From: Ustilago trichophora
Taxonomy: Eukaryota > Basidiomycota > Ustilaginomycetes > Ustilaginales > Ustilaginaceae
NCBI GenBank assembly: GCA_900323505.1
Contig: OOIN01000032.1
Coordinates: 432,114-496,113, forward strand
Length of the DNA stretch: 64,000 bases
Reading direction: 5' to 3'
Of the stretch, positions 1 through 11,209 are shown piece by piece. How positions within the stretch are numbered: position 1 is the stretch's first letter; each line of letters opens with the position of its first letter. The notes under the pieces are model-generated. The model was not told where the DNA came from and did not search any database. It was given only the letters and a program-made list of their open reading frames with translations. The position numbers were made by a program, and so were the translations under genes.

Positions 1-698
1 AAGTTGCTGAGGGTCCATGTTGCGTTGCGGAGCATGCTCTGCTTGTGGTTCTCGCTGAGGAGAGCGATCAAAGGACGCATGGCACCGGCCTGAAGGACAT
101 AGTCACGGCATTTGGGGCTGTCACCAGCAATGTTACCGAGAGCCCAGACGGCCTGCTCGCGGACATCAAGGACGGGCGAGGAGAGAAGCTCGATGAAGAC
201 GGGGACGGCACCCTCGTTGATAACGACCTGAGTGTGGTCGGAAGTACCGGAAGCGATGTTGGTGAGGGCCCAAGCGGCCTCGAACTGGATCATGCTGTGA
301 GGGCTCCTGAGGAACTCGACGAAGCGGGGGACGACGCCGGCAGCAATGACGCGTTCAATGGGAGGGTTCTTCTCCTTGGAGAGGAGCTTGCGGAACTTGG
401 TAGTGGCATCGAGCTGGCGGTCGAGATTGTCGCTCATGGCATCTTCGATCATCTTGGGGAGCTCATCGGCAAGCTGTGCCTCGATAGCAGCGGACTGGGT
501 GTCGTCATCGTCCGAGTCGGCATCGTCAGTGTCGTCGCCGATGTTGAGGTTTCTTCGCTTTGCCATGGACTCTTCACGCTTCTGACGACGAATCTCGACC
601 TGAGCCTCTTCACGCCTTCGACGAAGTTCATCCTGCTTGAAGACACCCTTGGCCTTGTAGTTGTCTTGTCGACGGGACATGTCACGAAGGCCGGACAT
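1..698 (-). CDS. SRP1: Importin subunit alpha (karyopherin alpha), 3' part outside window
   Basis: Adaptor that binds classical nuclear localisation signals and docks cargo to importin beta for nuclear import. The frame opens at an ATG (complement of 696-698) and runs off the left edge with no stop, giving about 232 residues. Residues 1-55 are the basic importin-beta-binding domain, with the Arg/Lys-rich stretch [20 protein letters not shown] and a second basic patch MAKRRNLN. A short acidic linker follows, then armadillo repeats, recognisable by the helices [30 protein letters not shown] and [20 protein letters not shown]. The conserved Trp/Asn array ([21 protein letters not shown]) that binds NLS peptides is present. 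No intron is needed in the visible part. It is divergent from the GTP cyclohydrolase II gene. Family assignment is firm; only the C-terminal repeats are unseen. Confidence 0.95.
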   Translation of the reverse strand, partial: MSGLRDMSRRQDNYKAKGVFKQDELRRRREEAQVEIRRQKREESMAKRRNLNIGDDTDDADSDDDDTQSAAIEAQLADELPKMIEDAMSDNLDRQLDATTKFRKLLSKEKNPPIERVIAAGVVPRFVEFLRSPHSMIQFEAAWALTNIASGTSDHTQVVINEGAVPVFIELLSSPVLDVREQAVWALGNIAGDSPKCRDYVLQAGAMRPLIALLSENHKQSMLRNATWTLSN

Positions 699-2245
699 TG
701 TGAGTGAAAGGGCAAGTGCGTTGCAGAGGTTTCGGAGAAGTTATGAGAATATTTTGGGTAGGGAGGTAAGGCGTGCGTTGTTGTTGAAGTGGTTGACTGT
801 GAACCAAAATCAGGGATCGATGAATGGAATCGAGATGGGATGGGTTGGTGATAGGATGGTGGGAGGAAGCGTATGTGTTTGTGTGTGGAGTGCGATGAGC
901 CAAGTGATGTTCTCAGGCACACTGACCAAGACTCTTGAGTTTCAACTGTTTTTGGTGCGAGGTGTGTGTGTCAAATGCGAAAAAAAGGGAGACCAACACC
1001 TCAAAAGCGCACATTACAGTGTATGGCTTTCTTTACCTTCTTTTTGCTTTGGTCGCCCTTGCTTGACCTCCTTGCTTGTGCGCTGCTGTTGTGTTTTTTT
1101 TTTTGTGTCTTTTTCGTTTTTCTTTTTCTTTTTTTTTTCTTTTCGTTTTTTTGTCCTTGTCCATTTCACAGAGCGCGCCGGTTTGCACTGAATTTCATCA
1201 CCAAATTTTGGCGTTTGTATTCCAATACCAAATTTGCAAGATTGCTGCCTGTTTTGAGAGACAAGAGCGCGTCACAAGGCTCTGTCGGCTAATTGCTTTT
1301 TTTTGTGGTCTCGTGCGAGATTCTCCAAGCCAAGGCTTCATCATCATGGCCAGCCTGGTCTTGTGGCAGATGTTGACCTGGCAGTCATGGCGAGGAGATA
1401 CTATGAGAAGCCTCGTAGGGCTAGTCGCAGTGAACAGGGGTCTTGATCTAGTATGACCTGTGCACTGTGCAGATGCTGGTTGCTGCAGCTCGCCGATCTC
1501 GATCAGATCTTTCACGCCAGTCTCTAAAACTAACAGATGTGAGATGTATACAAGTCTCACACTTTGATCTTAAAACGAAATGGCCGAAGTCCGGACTTGA
1601 ATCCGAGGATGGCGGGCTTAAGCAGCCAGCCAGCTAGCCAGCCAACAAGGGTCTGTCTCTCTTTGTCTTGAAAACGGGTGATGGCCGCGGTCCTCACACT
1701 CGCACCTCCCCACATCCAGTGCTATCTTATCATAACGTAAGGATGCAGGTCCTATCTACATATACGCTTAGCATGTTCGATGGAGACCGTCATCGTACCA
1801 CTCAGGACAACTGGATTGATCGTGACCATGTTGCTCTTGTGTCAGACAGGAAGAGAGGTGATGGTAATTGCGAAATTAAAGCGCGTGCCCTACTATACTG
1901 TAAGTGACTGACTCAGAAAGACAGAGACTGAGAGCGAATCACACACTCGAATTCACACACACAGTGCTCATCCCCGCCTCCGGCTCAACACCTCGTGTGA
2001 TACCCTTGTTGGCTTTGTTGGCTGCTCTCCACAGCTGAGGCCAAAGAGACGATTCCAGCGTCTTCCTCTCTCCGGTACTTAGACTCGCACTATATCCGAT
2101 TCCTCAACCTTTTTCGATCTCTGCCTCTTCCTCTTCCTTAACTCGTCTTTCCTCTGTTCCTCCATCACATCTTGCGTCGTGGTCACCATCCTTTCAAAGC
2201 TTGGACAGCAGCAGTCCCAACACCTCCAACGACGTCTCACGAGGC
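699..2245. other. Divergent intergenic region, importin alpha / RIB1
   Basis: About 1.5 kb between two start codons. It contains a T-rich tract (about 1096-1152) and a pyrimidine-rich stretch (about 2060-2190) that looks like the leader of the downstream gene. Short reading frames here have no recognisable content. No RNA gene is supported. Confidence 0.5.
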
Positions 2246-4657
2246 ATGCACGCCATTGCTACACCCGCACATCCTTATCGTGCAGACATGATGCAGTCCG
2301 CAAACTCCCACACCTCTGTCACTCAGGGTGACCTCGAGCTCCTTGACACACTCACCTCGATGCCTTCCTCTTTCCCGCACCAATTCAACTATGCCTCTTC
2401 CTCTGCTACCAAGGCTAGGCCGCTGTCGACGCTCAACGCTCTCCGTAGACCTCCCATCGATCCCATGGTCTTGGCTGCCAGTCTCAGCTCGGGTCCTCAT
2501 GTCACTCGTCACCATTTTCACCACTCCTTTGGAAGCCATGCGCACACCACCAAGTCTCAACAGATGCCCGCTAGTCAGCGCAAGGCCGCTGCTGCCGCCA
2601 GTGCTGCTGCCGCCTCTACCTCTACTGCTGCTTCTTCTCGTCCATCGCAACCCCGTTCCAGGAGACCCTCGGCGGCCAGTGGTTCGTACGCCAATTGCGA
2701 CTTTGACGACTTCGAGGAGCCCACTCCTAACAAGACCGCTTCTTCTTCGTCCTCGGTCAAGATCGACCCGGTCCCCGAGGTAACTGACGAGGAGCGTGCC
2801 TTCTACGCCAGCAGACAGGCCCCTCGCAGCGTCCGCCTGCAAAAACAGAAAGAGCTCGAGCAGCAGCGTGTCCAAGCCAAACCACAAATCACAACCGCAC
2901 AGGATGCCGCCAAGTCCCACGCCGTAGCCCAAGCCGTCGGTGTCCGCGCCAGCGACGAACCAGCACAGCCGCAACTGCTCAATCAACCGGGCAACCAGGC
3001 AGGCCAGACCGTCCTCGTTCCCCCCTCTGCCCCCGCTACCAAGATCGCACAAGCTCTCGACGAGCGCAAGGCAGCCGTCGCTGCCGTTGCTTCCACTCCA
3101 ACCGTCCTCACCCCTTCAGCCGAGACTTTGGCTCCAATGCCAGCGCAGGTCAGCACCCCAATCGGCAAACCTAGCATCTCCTCTATCGTCCGTCCGCCAC
3201 CCGTTCGTGTTCGTTGCTATGCCCGTACCCGAGTACCCACCCCGCACGGTGAGATCTTTTGCCATCTCTACAAGAACAATCACGACGCCAAGGAGCATCT
3301 CGCCCTCGTTATCGACCCTTACCAGAACGATGAGGCCAGCACCCAGATGGGTCCCGATGGTCGACCTGTCAAAGAGAGCGACCAAGCCTACCAGCAGCTC
3401 TCGCTGCGCAGCAAGACACTCGACGAAGTCTGGGGACCCGAAGAGACGGATATGGAGCGCATCGTACGTGGTGCCTATGTAGGTAGGCTGGGGCCTAGCT
3501 TCCAGGTTGCGTCCAAACCTCTACCCCGCCACTCCCACCCTCATCAGCACGCCAAGCCCGAAAGTCAAGATACACTAGCACCCCTCGTGCGTATCCACTC
3601 GGAGTGTTTTACAGGCGAAACCATTGGCAGCCAGCGTTGCGATTGCGGAGAGCAACTCGACGAAGCCATTCGACTCATTTCCGAAGCATACGATACCAAG
3701 TCGACCAAGTCCACCACTTCCTCCTCCTCCTCCTCCTCCTCCTCCTCCAACGCGCTCCACAAGCTCGGACGGGGCGTGATCGTCTACCTTCGTCAAGAAG
3801 GACGTGGAATTGGACTTCTCGACAAGCTCATGGCCTACAACTTGCAAGATATGGGTCACGATACCGTCTCTGCCAACATTCTGTTGGGTCATTTGCCCGA
3901 TGCAAGAAAGTACGACATTGCCTCGGCGATCTTGAGAGATTTGGGCGTCGATGAGTGTCGATTGCTGACCAACAATCCGGAGAAGATGGAGGCGTTGGAG
4001 GCTGAAGGTGTTAGGGTGACCGAGAGGGTGGGAATGGTTCCTAGAGTTTGGAAGTTTGGCAAGCGGTTGAGGCGGAGGAAGGCAGGTAGACAGGGTGGCA
4101 AGAAGAGTCGATCGAGTGGTAAGGGTAAAGATTCGGCAAAGGCTTCTGGACATGGATCGCCGTTACGTCCCTCGACCAATGTCAAGAAAGCCTCTTCGCT
4201 CCTCCGTCAAGTCAGCCTGGGTGGGATGGAGAGTAGCTTCATCTCGCAAGCCAACACCAACACGGATACTGATTCCGACCTGGATCCTACCACAGCTGGA
4301 CTTCGTCATCAGGGAGAAGACATTCTGAACGCTGAAGATCGATTTGAAGATTCCGATTTTGACTCTGACGATCAAGAAGAGGAGGAGGATGTGGAAAGTG
4401 ACGATTCAGGAGATTCTTACATTGATCATGTGTTGAGGAGAAGTGGAACGACAATGATTGGAGCTAGTATCACAAAAGGGCCCGAATTGGAAAAGTATTT
4501 GAGGACTAAAGTGGAACGTATGGGTCATTTGCTTGCACTTCCTCCTGATGAGCAGGCAGCAGTTAAAGAAGTAGTGGTACAAGGAGAGGTTGAGGAGGAA
4601 GGACCTGTTTCACAGCCTAATTCTGAGGATGAAGGTGAACGATTGATTCTTGTTTAG
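2246..4657 (+). CDS. RIB1: GTP cyclohydrolase II with long N- and C-terminal extensions
   Basis: First enzyme of riboflavin synthesis: opens GTP to 2,5-diamino-6-ribosylamino-4(3H)-pyrimidinone 5'-phosphate with release of formate and pyrophosphate. The first ATG in frame is at 2246 (an upstream TTG at 2201 is not a likely eukaryotic start), giving 803 residues. The core starts near residue 315. The zinc site [20 protein letters not shown] lies near residues 450-470, and the catalytic stretch [12 protein letters not shown] near 513-524, followed by [14 protein letters not shown]. The first ~310 residues are Ala/Ser/Pro-rich. A poly-Ser insertion interrupts the core just after the zinc site. 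About 200 residues follow the core: basic at first, strongly acidic at the end. Bacterial and yeast enzymes are much shorter (roughly 200-350 residues), so the tails are additions of unknown role. Confidence 0.95.
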   Translation: MHAIATPAHPYRADMMQSANSHTSVTQGDLELLDTLTSMPSSFPHQFNYASSSATKARPLSTLNALRRPPIDPMVLAASLSSGPHVTRHHFHHSFGSHAHTTKSQQMPASQRKAAAAASAAAASTSTAASSRPSQPRSRRPSAASGSYANCDFDDFEEPTPNKTASSSSSVKIDPVPEVTDEERAFYASRQAPRSVRLQKQKELEQQRVQAKPQITTAQDAAKSHAVAQAVGVRASDEPAQPQLLNQPGNQAGQTVLVPPSAPATKIAQALDERKAAVAAVASTPTVLTPSAETLAPMPAQVSTPIGKPSISSIVRPPPVRVRCYARTRVPTPHGEIFCHLYKNNHDAKEHLALVIDPYQNDEASTQMGPDGRPVKESDQAYQQLSLRSKTLDEVWGPEETDMERIVRGAYVGRLGPSFQVASKPLPRHSHPHQHAKPESQDTLAPLVRIHSECFTGETIGSQRCDCGEQLDEAIRLISEAYDTKSTKSTTSSSSSSSSSSNALHKLGRGVIVYLRQEGRGIGLLDKLMAYNLQDMGHDTVSANILLGHLPDARKYDIASAILRDLGVDECRLLTNNPEKMEALEAEGVRVTERVGMVPRVWKFGKRLRRRKAGRQGGKKSRSSGKGKDSAKASGHGSPLRPSTNVKKASSLLRQVSLGGMESSFISQANTNTDTDSDLDPTTAGLRHQGEDILNAEDRFEDSDFDSDDQEEEEDVESDDSGDSYIDHVLRRSGTTMIGASITKGPELEKYLRTKVERMGHLLALPPDEQAAVKEVVVQGEVEEEGPVSQPNSEDEGERLILV

Positions 4658-4701
4658 ACGCGAGTTTTTTTTTTGTTTTGTTTTATAGATTATAGTATGC
4701 A

Positions 4702-4737
<36 letters not shown>

Positions 4738-5250
4738 TGGATGCGATTTATGCTGTATGTGCTGTACAGTGTGGTAGATTCAGTTTGTGTGTGTGGGGGT
4801 GTGTGTGTGTGTTTGGTTTGATATACAAGGATGGGTGTAGAAGGCGGTTCTGCTTGACCCGATTGTTCCGATAGTTGGTCAGTTTGGTGTTGTTTTCGAA
4901 CATCACATTCTCCACACTCCACCCTACAATCCCATCTTCCTCAACCCCCACTCTCCCACACTCAACGCAAAAAAAAAGGGCTGCGAACAATCGAGGAAAC
5001 ACGAATGACCATTTCAAAGCAAACAACAACAACCAGCTAGATGATGTGTGGTAAAAAAAAAAAAAATCTTATGATGAATAAGTTAAAACAGCAACAGAAA
5101 GCGTCTCGAATGCTCGATTCAAAGTGTATAGAGAAAGGAAAACAGTCCATCTAGAAACTGGCAATAGAGGTCGAAAGGGTAGGTGGAGCTCTTGCTTGTT
5201 CGTCTAGCTCTTTTCCTCTCTCTCTCTCTACAAGAGGTTGGGGACAAAGC
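4658..5250. other. Convergent 3' intergenic region with 31-T tract
   Basis: Space between the stops of RIB1 and the PPZ phosphatase. It holds an uninterrupted run of 31 T (4705-4735), a TG-rich tract (about 4786-4812), a CTGTACAG palindrome (4762-4769) and a 13-A run near 5054. No gene is visible. Confidence 0.6.
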
Positions 5251-6738
5251 TTAATACGACTGCTGGGTATTGCGAGCAGGTGGACTTTGATGCTGCAACA
5301 AGCTTCTTCTCTTGTTCTTTGCCATTTCCTTCTTCAGTGCGGCTCCGTCGAGTGGTTTGAGCAGTTCAAATGCGCATAGCAGATCCTCGGATACAGACAT
5401 GACGGCGCCAAAATTGTCAAACTCGCCGCAGTAGTTGGGTGCGCTGAAAATGGTTACGAGGGTACGCTCGTTCCAAAACTCGTAACCGTCTTCTACGACC
5501 ATATGCGCACGACAGATCAGATCAAAATCGTACTGTGCCAAGAATTGCTGGATGACGGCTTTTCCGAAACAGTAGGAAACACCGCGTTCGTTGTCTTCCC
5601 AGTCAAGAGCTGTATCTGAAGGATCGGACCACAGCAAATCGTTGAGAAGGCCGTAGTCGGGGACGTCGGTGGGGCGTTCGATGCGACGAATGTCGTCCAT
5701 GTTGGAAAGAGAGGGGGAGAGACCACCGTGGACGCAAAAGATCTTGGAAGCCACGACAGCAGCGATGGGGAGTGTGTTGAAGACATCGATGAAAGTCTTC
5801 CAAATCTTGATGTTGACACGACGCTTGCACTCGTCGTAGAAACCATAGACACGTGTGACATTGGCACACTCGTGGTTGCCACGGAGCAAGAAAAAGTTTT
5901 CGGGATACTTGATCTTGTAGCAGAGAAGCAGGAGAATTGTTTCGAGCGATTGCTTGCCTCGGTCGACATAGTCACCCAGGAAGAGGTAGTTGGCAGATGG
6001 GGGGAAACCGCACATTTCAAAGAGCCTGAGCAGATCGTGGTATTGGCCGTGTGTGTCACCAACAATCTTGACAGGCGGGCTGAGCTCGATGAGTGTGGGT
6101 TGTGAGAGAAAGATCTCGCGTGCGGCTTGGCAGACGGCGGTGATCTCTGCGTTTTTGAGCGCTGGTTTGGGAATCTTGCCCGAGTATCCCGCTTCCAAGA
6201 GACGCGAGATCATGTCGTCAATGTCAAAGGTGCGCACCTGGTCGGCAGCACCTGCAGCTTGAGAGCCTTTGCCGACGGATCCAGGGAAGCCTGAGCCGCC
6301 ATGTGCGAGTGGATTCGAGAGGATGGTGGCAGCTGTGGGGGCGGATGTGCTTTGTGATGCGGCGTCGTTGGCGGATAAGGAGGCAGCAACGTCGGAAGCT
6401 GCTGACCTGGCAGCTGCGGGGCTGCCGACTTCGCTGTCGGCGTCCTGAGCTTCGAGCACGTTGCGTGCCGAAGGTGATGGAGATGGCAAGGGAGATTCAT
6501 GCCTGCTGACGCCGCCTCGCTTTTCGATCTTGGCGGGAGCGGAAGAGCCGTTGTTGCCATTGTTAGCAGCGCCGTTCTCGGAAACAGCGAGCGAGTCTTT
6601 GCTCTTTGCACGAAGGAGGTTGGAAGAGTCGGAGCCGGACAAACCGTTGGAAGCTTCTGCAGTGTCATCACCATCCTGAACCTTTGACTTGCCTTTTCGG
6701 GAGGAGCCGCCCATGATCTTTCCGAACGACTTGAACAT
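5251..6738 (-). CDS. PPZ1: PPZ-type Ser/Thr protein phosphatase
   Basis: PP1-related phosphatase of the fungal-specific PPZ family, which controls salt and K+/pH homeostasis and cell-wall integrity. The first ATG (complement of 6736-6738) gives 495 residues; the frame extends 11 codons further only to a GTG. About 185 residues of Ser/Ala-rich tail precede the catalytic domain. Metal-binding signatures are GDTHG (~228), GDYVDRG (~255) and GNHE (~287), with the substrate loop [11 protein letters not shown] near the C-terminus. [18 protein letters not shown] and the PTDVP segment resemble PPZ more than canonical PP1. An internal ATG at 6714 begins MGGSSRKGK, close to the N-myristoylated starts of yeast PPZ proteins, so translation may begin there (487 residues). 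No intron. Convergent with RIB1. Confidence 0.93.
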   Translation of the reverse strand: MFKSFGKIMGGSSRKGKSKVQDGDDTAEASNGLSGSDSSNLLRAKSKDSLAVSENGAANNGNNGSSAPAKIEKRGGVSRHESPLPSPSPSARNVLEAQDADSEVGSPAAARSAASDVAASLSANDAASQSTSAPTAATILSNPLAHGGSGFPGSVGKGSQAAGAADQVRTFDIDDMISRLLEAGYSGKIPKPALKNAEITAVCQAAREIFLSQPTLIELSPPVKIVGDTHGQYHDLLRLFEMCGFPPSANYLFLGDYVDRGKQSLETILLLLCYKIKYPENFFLLRGNHECANVTRVYGFYDECKRRVNIKIWKTFIDVFNTLPIAAVVASKIFCVHGGLSPSLSNMDDIRRIERPTDVPDYGLLNDLLWSDPSDTALDWEDNERGVSYCFGKAVIQQFLAQYDFDLICRAHMVVEDGYEFWNERTLVTIFSAPNYCGEFDNFGAVMSVSEDLLCAFELLKPLDGAALKKEMAKNKRRSLLQHQSPPARNTQQSY

Positions 6739-9272
6739 GGTTGCTATGTTGCTATGTAATATTGCTGACACAGCAGATCAGAGAGAGATGTGCAACGATT
6801 GTGCGCGTGTGTACAGGGGCGCTTACGGCTGTTTGTGATGCGTGGTGGGGAATGTAGATCTAGCTGATGATGGTGCAGCAAAACGATAGCTACGGAGAGT
6901 TTCTGTCGACGGCGCACGTATCAAGACCGATTGGTGAAAGACAAGAGTGTCGCGTGTGTCACAAACGTTTGTGCTACCGGCGGCTGCGCAAATCAAGCGA
7001 CAAGAGGAATGACAAGGTTGAGAAGCAAGGGCCAATACACACAGGTTGTACGGTTGGAGCGTGCAAAGTCAGGGGGGGGGTAGATTCGTTGACACCGGCG
7101 ATCGAGGCTGGAAAGGTGAAGGTGGAGCTTGAGATAGACGCCAAAGCGAAGGTTGATTGAGCAAGAGTGACAGCGATCGAATCAAGTGAGCGAGAAAGGA
7201 TCACTTGGAAGCTTGTGTAGTTGTGAAGGAACGGCGAGTCGAGCTTGAAAGCCAGAAGCAAGGTTTGACCGCGTTGTTGGAAAAGTTCAAAGAGGATAAA
7301 AGGGGAGAGAAAGGAGGAGAAAGAGTGTATGTGAGGGATGGATGGTGTGTCTGTGAATGTGCGTCTGTGTGTGTGTGTGAGGCTTTGGGGAGTAACTGTT
7401 GTCTGAGTGGGCTGTCATGCGAGTCGCGACTAGAGTACAGTACTCGAGTTAATTTGGTGGATGAGCCACCAAACGAGTCAAGCCAAATCCAGTCTCGGGC
7501 TGAGTTGTTATGCCAGCCAGCTGTGCTTGTCTGCTTGTCTCTTCGGACCAACTCTTCCAGCTGGTGCCAAGAGGCGCCCGCCCCGTCTTTGCGTCTCCTG
7601 TCCAACTCTCCTAAACTGCCTCGGCTGTCTGGTGCCTTTTTGCCCCAGACTAAAGGCAAAGTCGAAAAAAAGAAAAAAGAAAAAAAAAGTCAGAAAAAAT
7701 GGGATTCGAATTGGCGGTGTGTGTGAGAGAGAGTTGCGCCGTGTGCACGGTGCATTTCCAACACAGCAGCAATACGTGTCCATGTCATTTTTGAGCTTCC
7801 GCGTTCTCGAATCAGTTACCTTCCAAGCAGCCAGCCGTATGCGGGCAAAGAAAGCGCTTGAAATGCACACAAATCCTTGGCTTGGGCAAAACAATCACAA
7901 TGAATGAATGAATGTATGGCCAGGCGGAGGCTGAATCATATTGACATACATACAGCTTAACTTATAGCTGCTTGTGTGGCATTCACTGAGTTTTGATTTT
8001 CAAAAAAGAGTTACAAGCAGCGCCGCATTGTTGGTTGCATACATACACACACCATACTCACACACACAGCGTCAAGGAACAATGAGGAAACAGTCAAACC
8101 TTGCCATTAGAGTGTGGTCGCCGGTGATACAACATTTGCTGGCGCTGTGTGTGTCGGCGTCGAAGGCGGGGGGAAGCGGGTGATGATGACCGACACGATC
8201 ATCTCAACGAATTGTCCCTGGTGTTCATTCAGAACCATGCGGACAGCACATACACACACACAGACAGACAGAGAAAGAGTCAGCATAGCATTCCGTCATG
8301 ACGAATTTCGAAAACAAGGCTGCTGTACAATACAGTACAGTACAATTTGACCCTGTAGCTAAAATTCGCCGTTCAACAACGAAGCGAGCACAATCTATAA
8401 CGGTCGTCATCACCCTCTTTTTCTTTGTGTTCTTGGTGGCTTCTTCTACTCTACTCTACTGTACAGTATATGGCGGTGCTGAGTGTGGCTTCACAGAATG
8501 CAACCTTGATTGGGGCCCTTCGGGCTCCGTCGGCTTGCTCTGTTTCAAGAAGATCACGACACACACACAATTCCACATGGAGCATTCTCGTGGTCTCCTT
8601 GTAGGCGCACTTTCTCGCTTGCCAACTCGCCCAGGGCGCCTTGTCTTTCGCTGCTTGCATCCCGACAAGTTTTGCCGTCCGTGCCGCCTACTCTTGTACG
8701 TCGCTCACATCGGCAAAGAAAACCAAGTCCAAGCCCGCCCAAGTCAGACGACATTTCCAGGACCTGGAAGCAAACTCTGCACAATGACCTAACATCGGCA
8801 AACGGCCTCCTTTCATGATTTGTGCCGAGAGCACAACCCCCATTATACGCCTGCATTGTCGTAACTTTTTTGCAGCGTACATTTCTCTTCAGCACAATAC
8901 AGCGGTCTCGATCACGTCTGCGCTTCTGACTTGAAGCTCTCTGGGGGGGACTGATTGCCAAGGTTTTGGCGATGGACCTGATCTCCGTTGGAGTAGCTGA
9001 TCACGAGGGAGAAAATCTTATAGTGTATGTTTTTCTCTTCCTAACATCTTCTCTCCAGAAAAAAAATCCCTCCACTCGGCAATCAAGCTCGAAAGGATAT
9101 GCTCATCAAAATCGCCGCTCTACTCCATCAAGGTTGCATATCCGGTCCTTGCCTCACTATCCATCAACGCAGCCTCTGCACTTGCTATCAACCCGTCCAG
9201 ACAGCAAATCAGCATCTTCACAGATAACAAAGCAATCCGTGTCATCTTCAAAACCGAATCGACTCAAGAAAA
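6739..9272. other. 2.5-kb intergenic region with palindromes and simple repeats
   Basis: Contains A-rich (7660-7690) and CA-rich (8040-8070, 8250-8265) tracts and three versions of a GTACAGTAC palindrome: 7433-7445, 8324-8345 and 8457-8468. The part just before 9273 is pyrimidine-rich, like a leader for the small frame that follows. Short reading frames show no domain, codon bias or hydrophobic segment that would support a gene. Confidence 0.5.
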
Positions 9273-9512
9273 ATGGGCACCAATACCTCTTCACCAGCGG
9301 CCTACGTCGATCAGTCCACCGGTATGTCCGGCATCGCTAGAATGGGCGGTGCTCAACCTCGAAACAAGACAACCACCTCCAATATTTCTGATCGCATTGA
9401 TCCCACCTCCCCTGCAGCAACAAAACCTCAGCAGAGCTCTACATACAGGCCCAGTGTAGACACCTTGCCGCCGTATCAGCCCCCAGAACCACAGCAAATC
9501 AACAACGCCTAG
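9273..9512 (+). CDS. Possible 79-residue protein with N-myristoylation-like start
   Basis: Not a protein I recognise. The frame starts with an ATG in strong context (AAAAATGG) after a C-rich leader and reads 79 residues rich in Thr, Ser, Pro and Gln. The start MGTNTSS fits the N-myristoylation pattern (Gly2, small residue at position 6). Near the end, LPPYQPPEP contains an LPxY/PPY-like WW-domain ligand. No membrane segment, signal peptide or Cys is seen. It is convergent with RPL30. It could be a small membrane-tethered adaptor, or simply an open frame by chance; the leader and start context are the main support. Confidence 0.4.
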   Translation: MGTNTSSPAAYVDQSTGMSGIARMGGAQPRNKTTTSNISDRIDPTSPAATKPQQSSTYRPSVDTLPPYQPPEPQQINNA

Positions 9513-10027
9513 CTCTGACCCGGAAACCATGAATTCGCCGCAATGAAACGTGATCGCCCTCTACATCCTTCTTAAAGCTCCCTATGCAACCATCTCTTAA
9601 TCTCACGTACTGCAGAACTCGCAACAGTGTGAAAAAGAAAAAAAAACGTAATCACACATTGTAGATGATGCCTGTATGCAAAAATTGCATTTTTGGGGGT
9701 GAGGATGTGATGGTGCCAGACGGGAACAGCAGAAAAAAAGCGTCCCCGTGGACGTGAAATGTACATGTGGTGTCAATACCAGAATCTCGACGAGATCGAC
9801 AACGAATCAACGAGAGAAAGTATCGACGTCTGGACACCAAGCCATCGTGACGCTTGTCTCGCTGATCCTTCATTCTGGTATGCTACAAACTCGCCAAGCT
9901 ACTTGGTCGAGCTAAAGGTGGTGGTGATGATGATGCAGAATGGAACAGGCCCGAGAAAACCCATTACACACAAGAGGACGTTGCTGCAAGAGCAAAAGAT
10001 CGTCCATCAAGCGCATACGAAGCCACT
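9513..10027. other. Convergent intergenic region before RPL30 stop
   Basis: About 0.5 kb between the small open frame and the RPL30 stop codon. No repeat, RNA gene or reading frame that I can support. Confidence 0.4.
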
Positions 10028-10491
10028 TTAGGCAGCAACGGTGGAGAGGAGGTCCGAGTCACCAGCGTCAAGGATGGTCATGACACTGTTGAATAGTAGC
10101 AAGAAAGCGAAAGCCAAATGAGACCAAGTCAGAATGTTGTTCGCTTGGATGCTGAGCGTGATGCAAGGTGCAGGGTGCAAGGTGATGAATTTAAAGCTGA
10201 AACCGAAACTGAAACTTACCCGACGCGGAAGAGCTTACCGGCAGCAGTACCAAGGGCGACGTTGGTACCCTGGTAGTGGTGAACGGCAGTCTTGGAAAGC
10301 ATGGCGTAGTACTCGATCTCGGACTTGCGGAGGGGAGGGGTGTTGGCCGAGATGAGGACGAGCTTAGCCTTGCCAGAGCGCATGTTCTTGAGGGCGCTCT
10401 TAAGGCCGAGGGCGACCTTACCAGACTTGATAACAAGCTGGAGCTTGGTGTTGATGTTGTCCTGGGACGACTTCTTAGCCTTGGGAGCCAT
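10028..10491 (-). CDS. RPL30: 60S ribosomal protein L30 (eL30), two exons
   Basis: Large-subunit ribosomal protein of the L7Ae/eL30 family. Exon 1 is complement(10220-10491), from [23 protein letters not shown]; exon 2 is complement(10028-10085). The 134-nt intron (10086-10219) has a GTAAGT donor and a CAG acceptor. The join falls inside a Gly codon, giving [17 protein letters not shown], the conserved eL30 C-terminal motif. Product 109 residues, normal for fungi. The recognisable core is [20 protein letters not shown] and [20 protein letters not shown]. In yeast this protein represses splicing of its own transcript; I cannot tell from sequence whether that holds here. It is divergent from RPL37 across 1.7 kb. 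Confidence 0.95.
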
Positions 10492-11178
10492 TTTTCTGTC
10501 GATGTCAAGGGGGGGTAATGGATGGATGGATGGAAGGATGTATGTGGAAAAGGTTGAAAGAAGGCCTCCAGTAAGTATCACGTGTGATGCTTAACTTTCG
10601 CAGGCAAGGTCCCTATAGAGCACAAGGAAAAGGTCGAAACGTCGAAAAAGCAGGAAAGCAAAGTGGAAAGAGGTCGGCATACTGCTCCTTTTGTCTTTGG
10701 CCGCACTGAATCGTGGCACTCCTTCCAAATTAGGTCGATGATAACTCCCTCCGCTCCTCTACGCTAGCGTCTGCTGATTGCTGCTATCCTCCTGCGCTAT
10801 CGCAACGCCATTCCACCACCATGGAACTGACGGCTGTGATCTTCGACAACTACGACTGCGCAGTATCGCTTTACTACCGACGGTGATAAAATCCTAGGCG
10901 CGCCACCATGACCATTGATGTGTCCATCTGCAACGTTGTCGATGCTACTGTTTGCCATGGACGCTTCCTTCATTTCCCCGTGATTCCTCTGCTGTATGCT
11001 GTGCGATGTTCGACCTTGTGCCCGCCTATGTGCCTCTCATGGTGTCTTCCTGGTACTGCGATTGTTGGCGATGGAGTACTTACGCTATGTAATGAATGTG
11101 CGGTGAGGTCGATGTGTGACTTGGAGGAACGGGAAGGAACGATGAGCTCGAGATTTTGCGTATCACCTAGCCTACCTC

Positions 11179-11209
<31 letters not shown>

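Noticed and set aside
1575..1665. tRNA-like stretch with box-B-like GATTCAAGTCC on the minus strand
   Set aside because: The T stem has mismatches at invariant pairs, no acceptor stem can be closed, and the A-box-like match is short by one base.
2201..2245. N-terminal extension of RIB1 starting at TTG
   Set aside because: Non-ATG start; an ATG 45 bases later is the sensible eukaryotic start. The same reasoning was applied to PPZ, MGM101, LTO1, UNC93-like, BNA3, the WW protein and THS1.
4705..4735. 31-T run as a retrogene or retrotransposon tail
   Set aside because: It lies downstream of an ordinary gene with no target-site duplication or reverse-transcriptase remnant; a simple repeat explains it.
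7690..7790. AATTCGAATCC next to a T run, resembling a tRNA 3' end with a terminator (minus strand)
   Set aside because: No A box, D arm or anticodon arm can be formed upstream.
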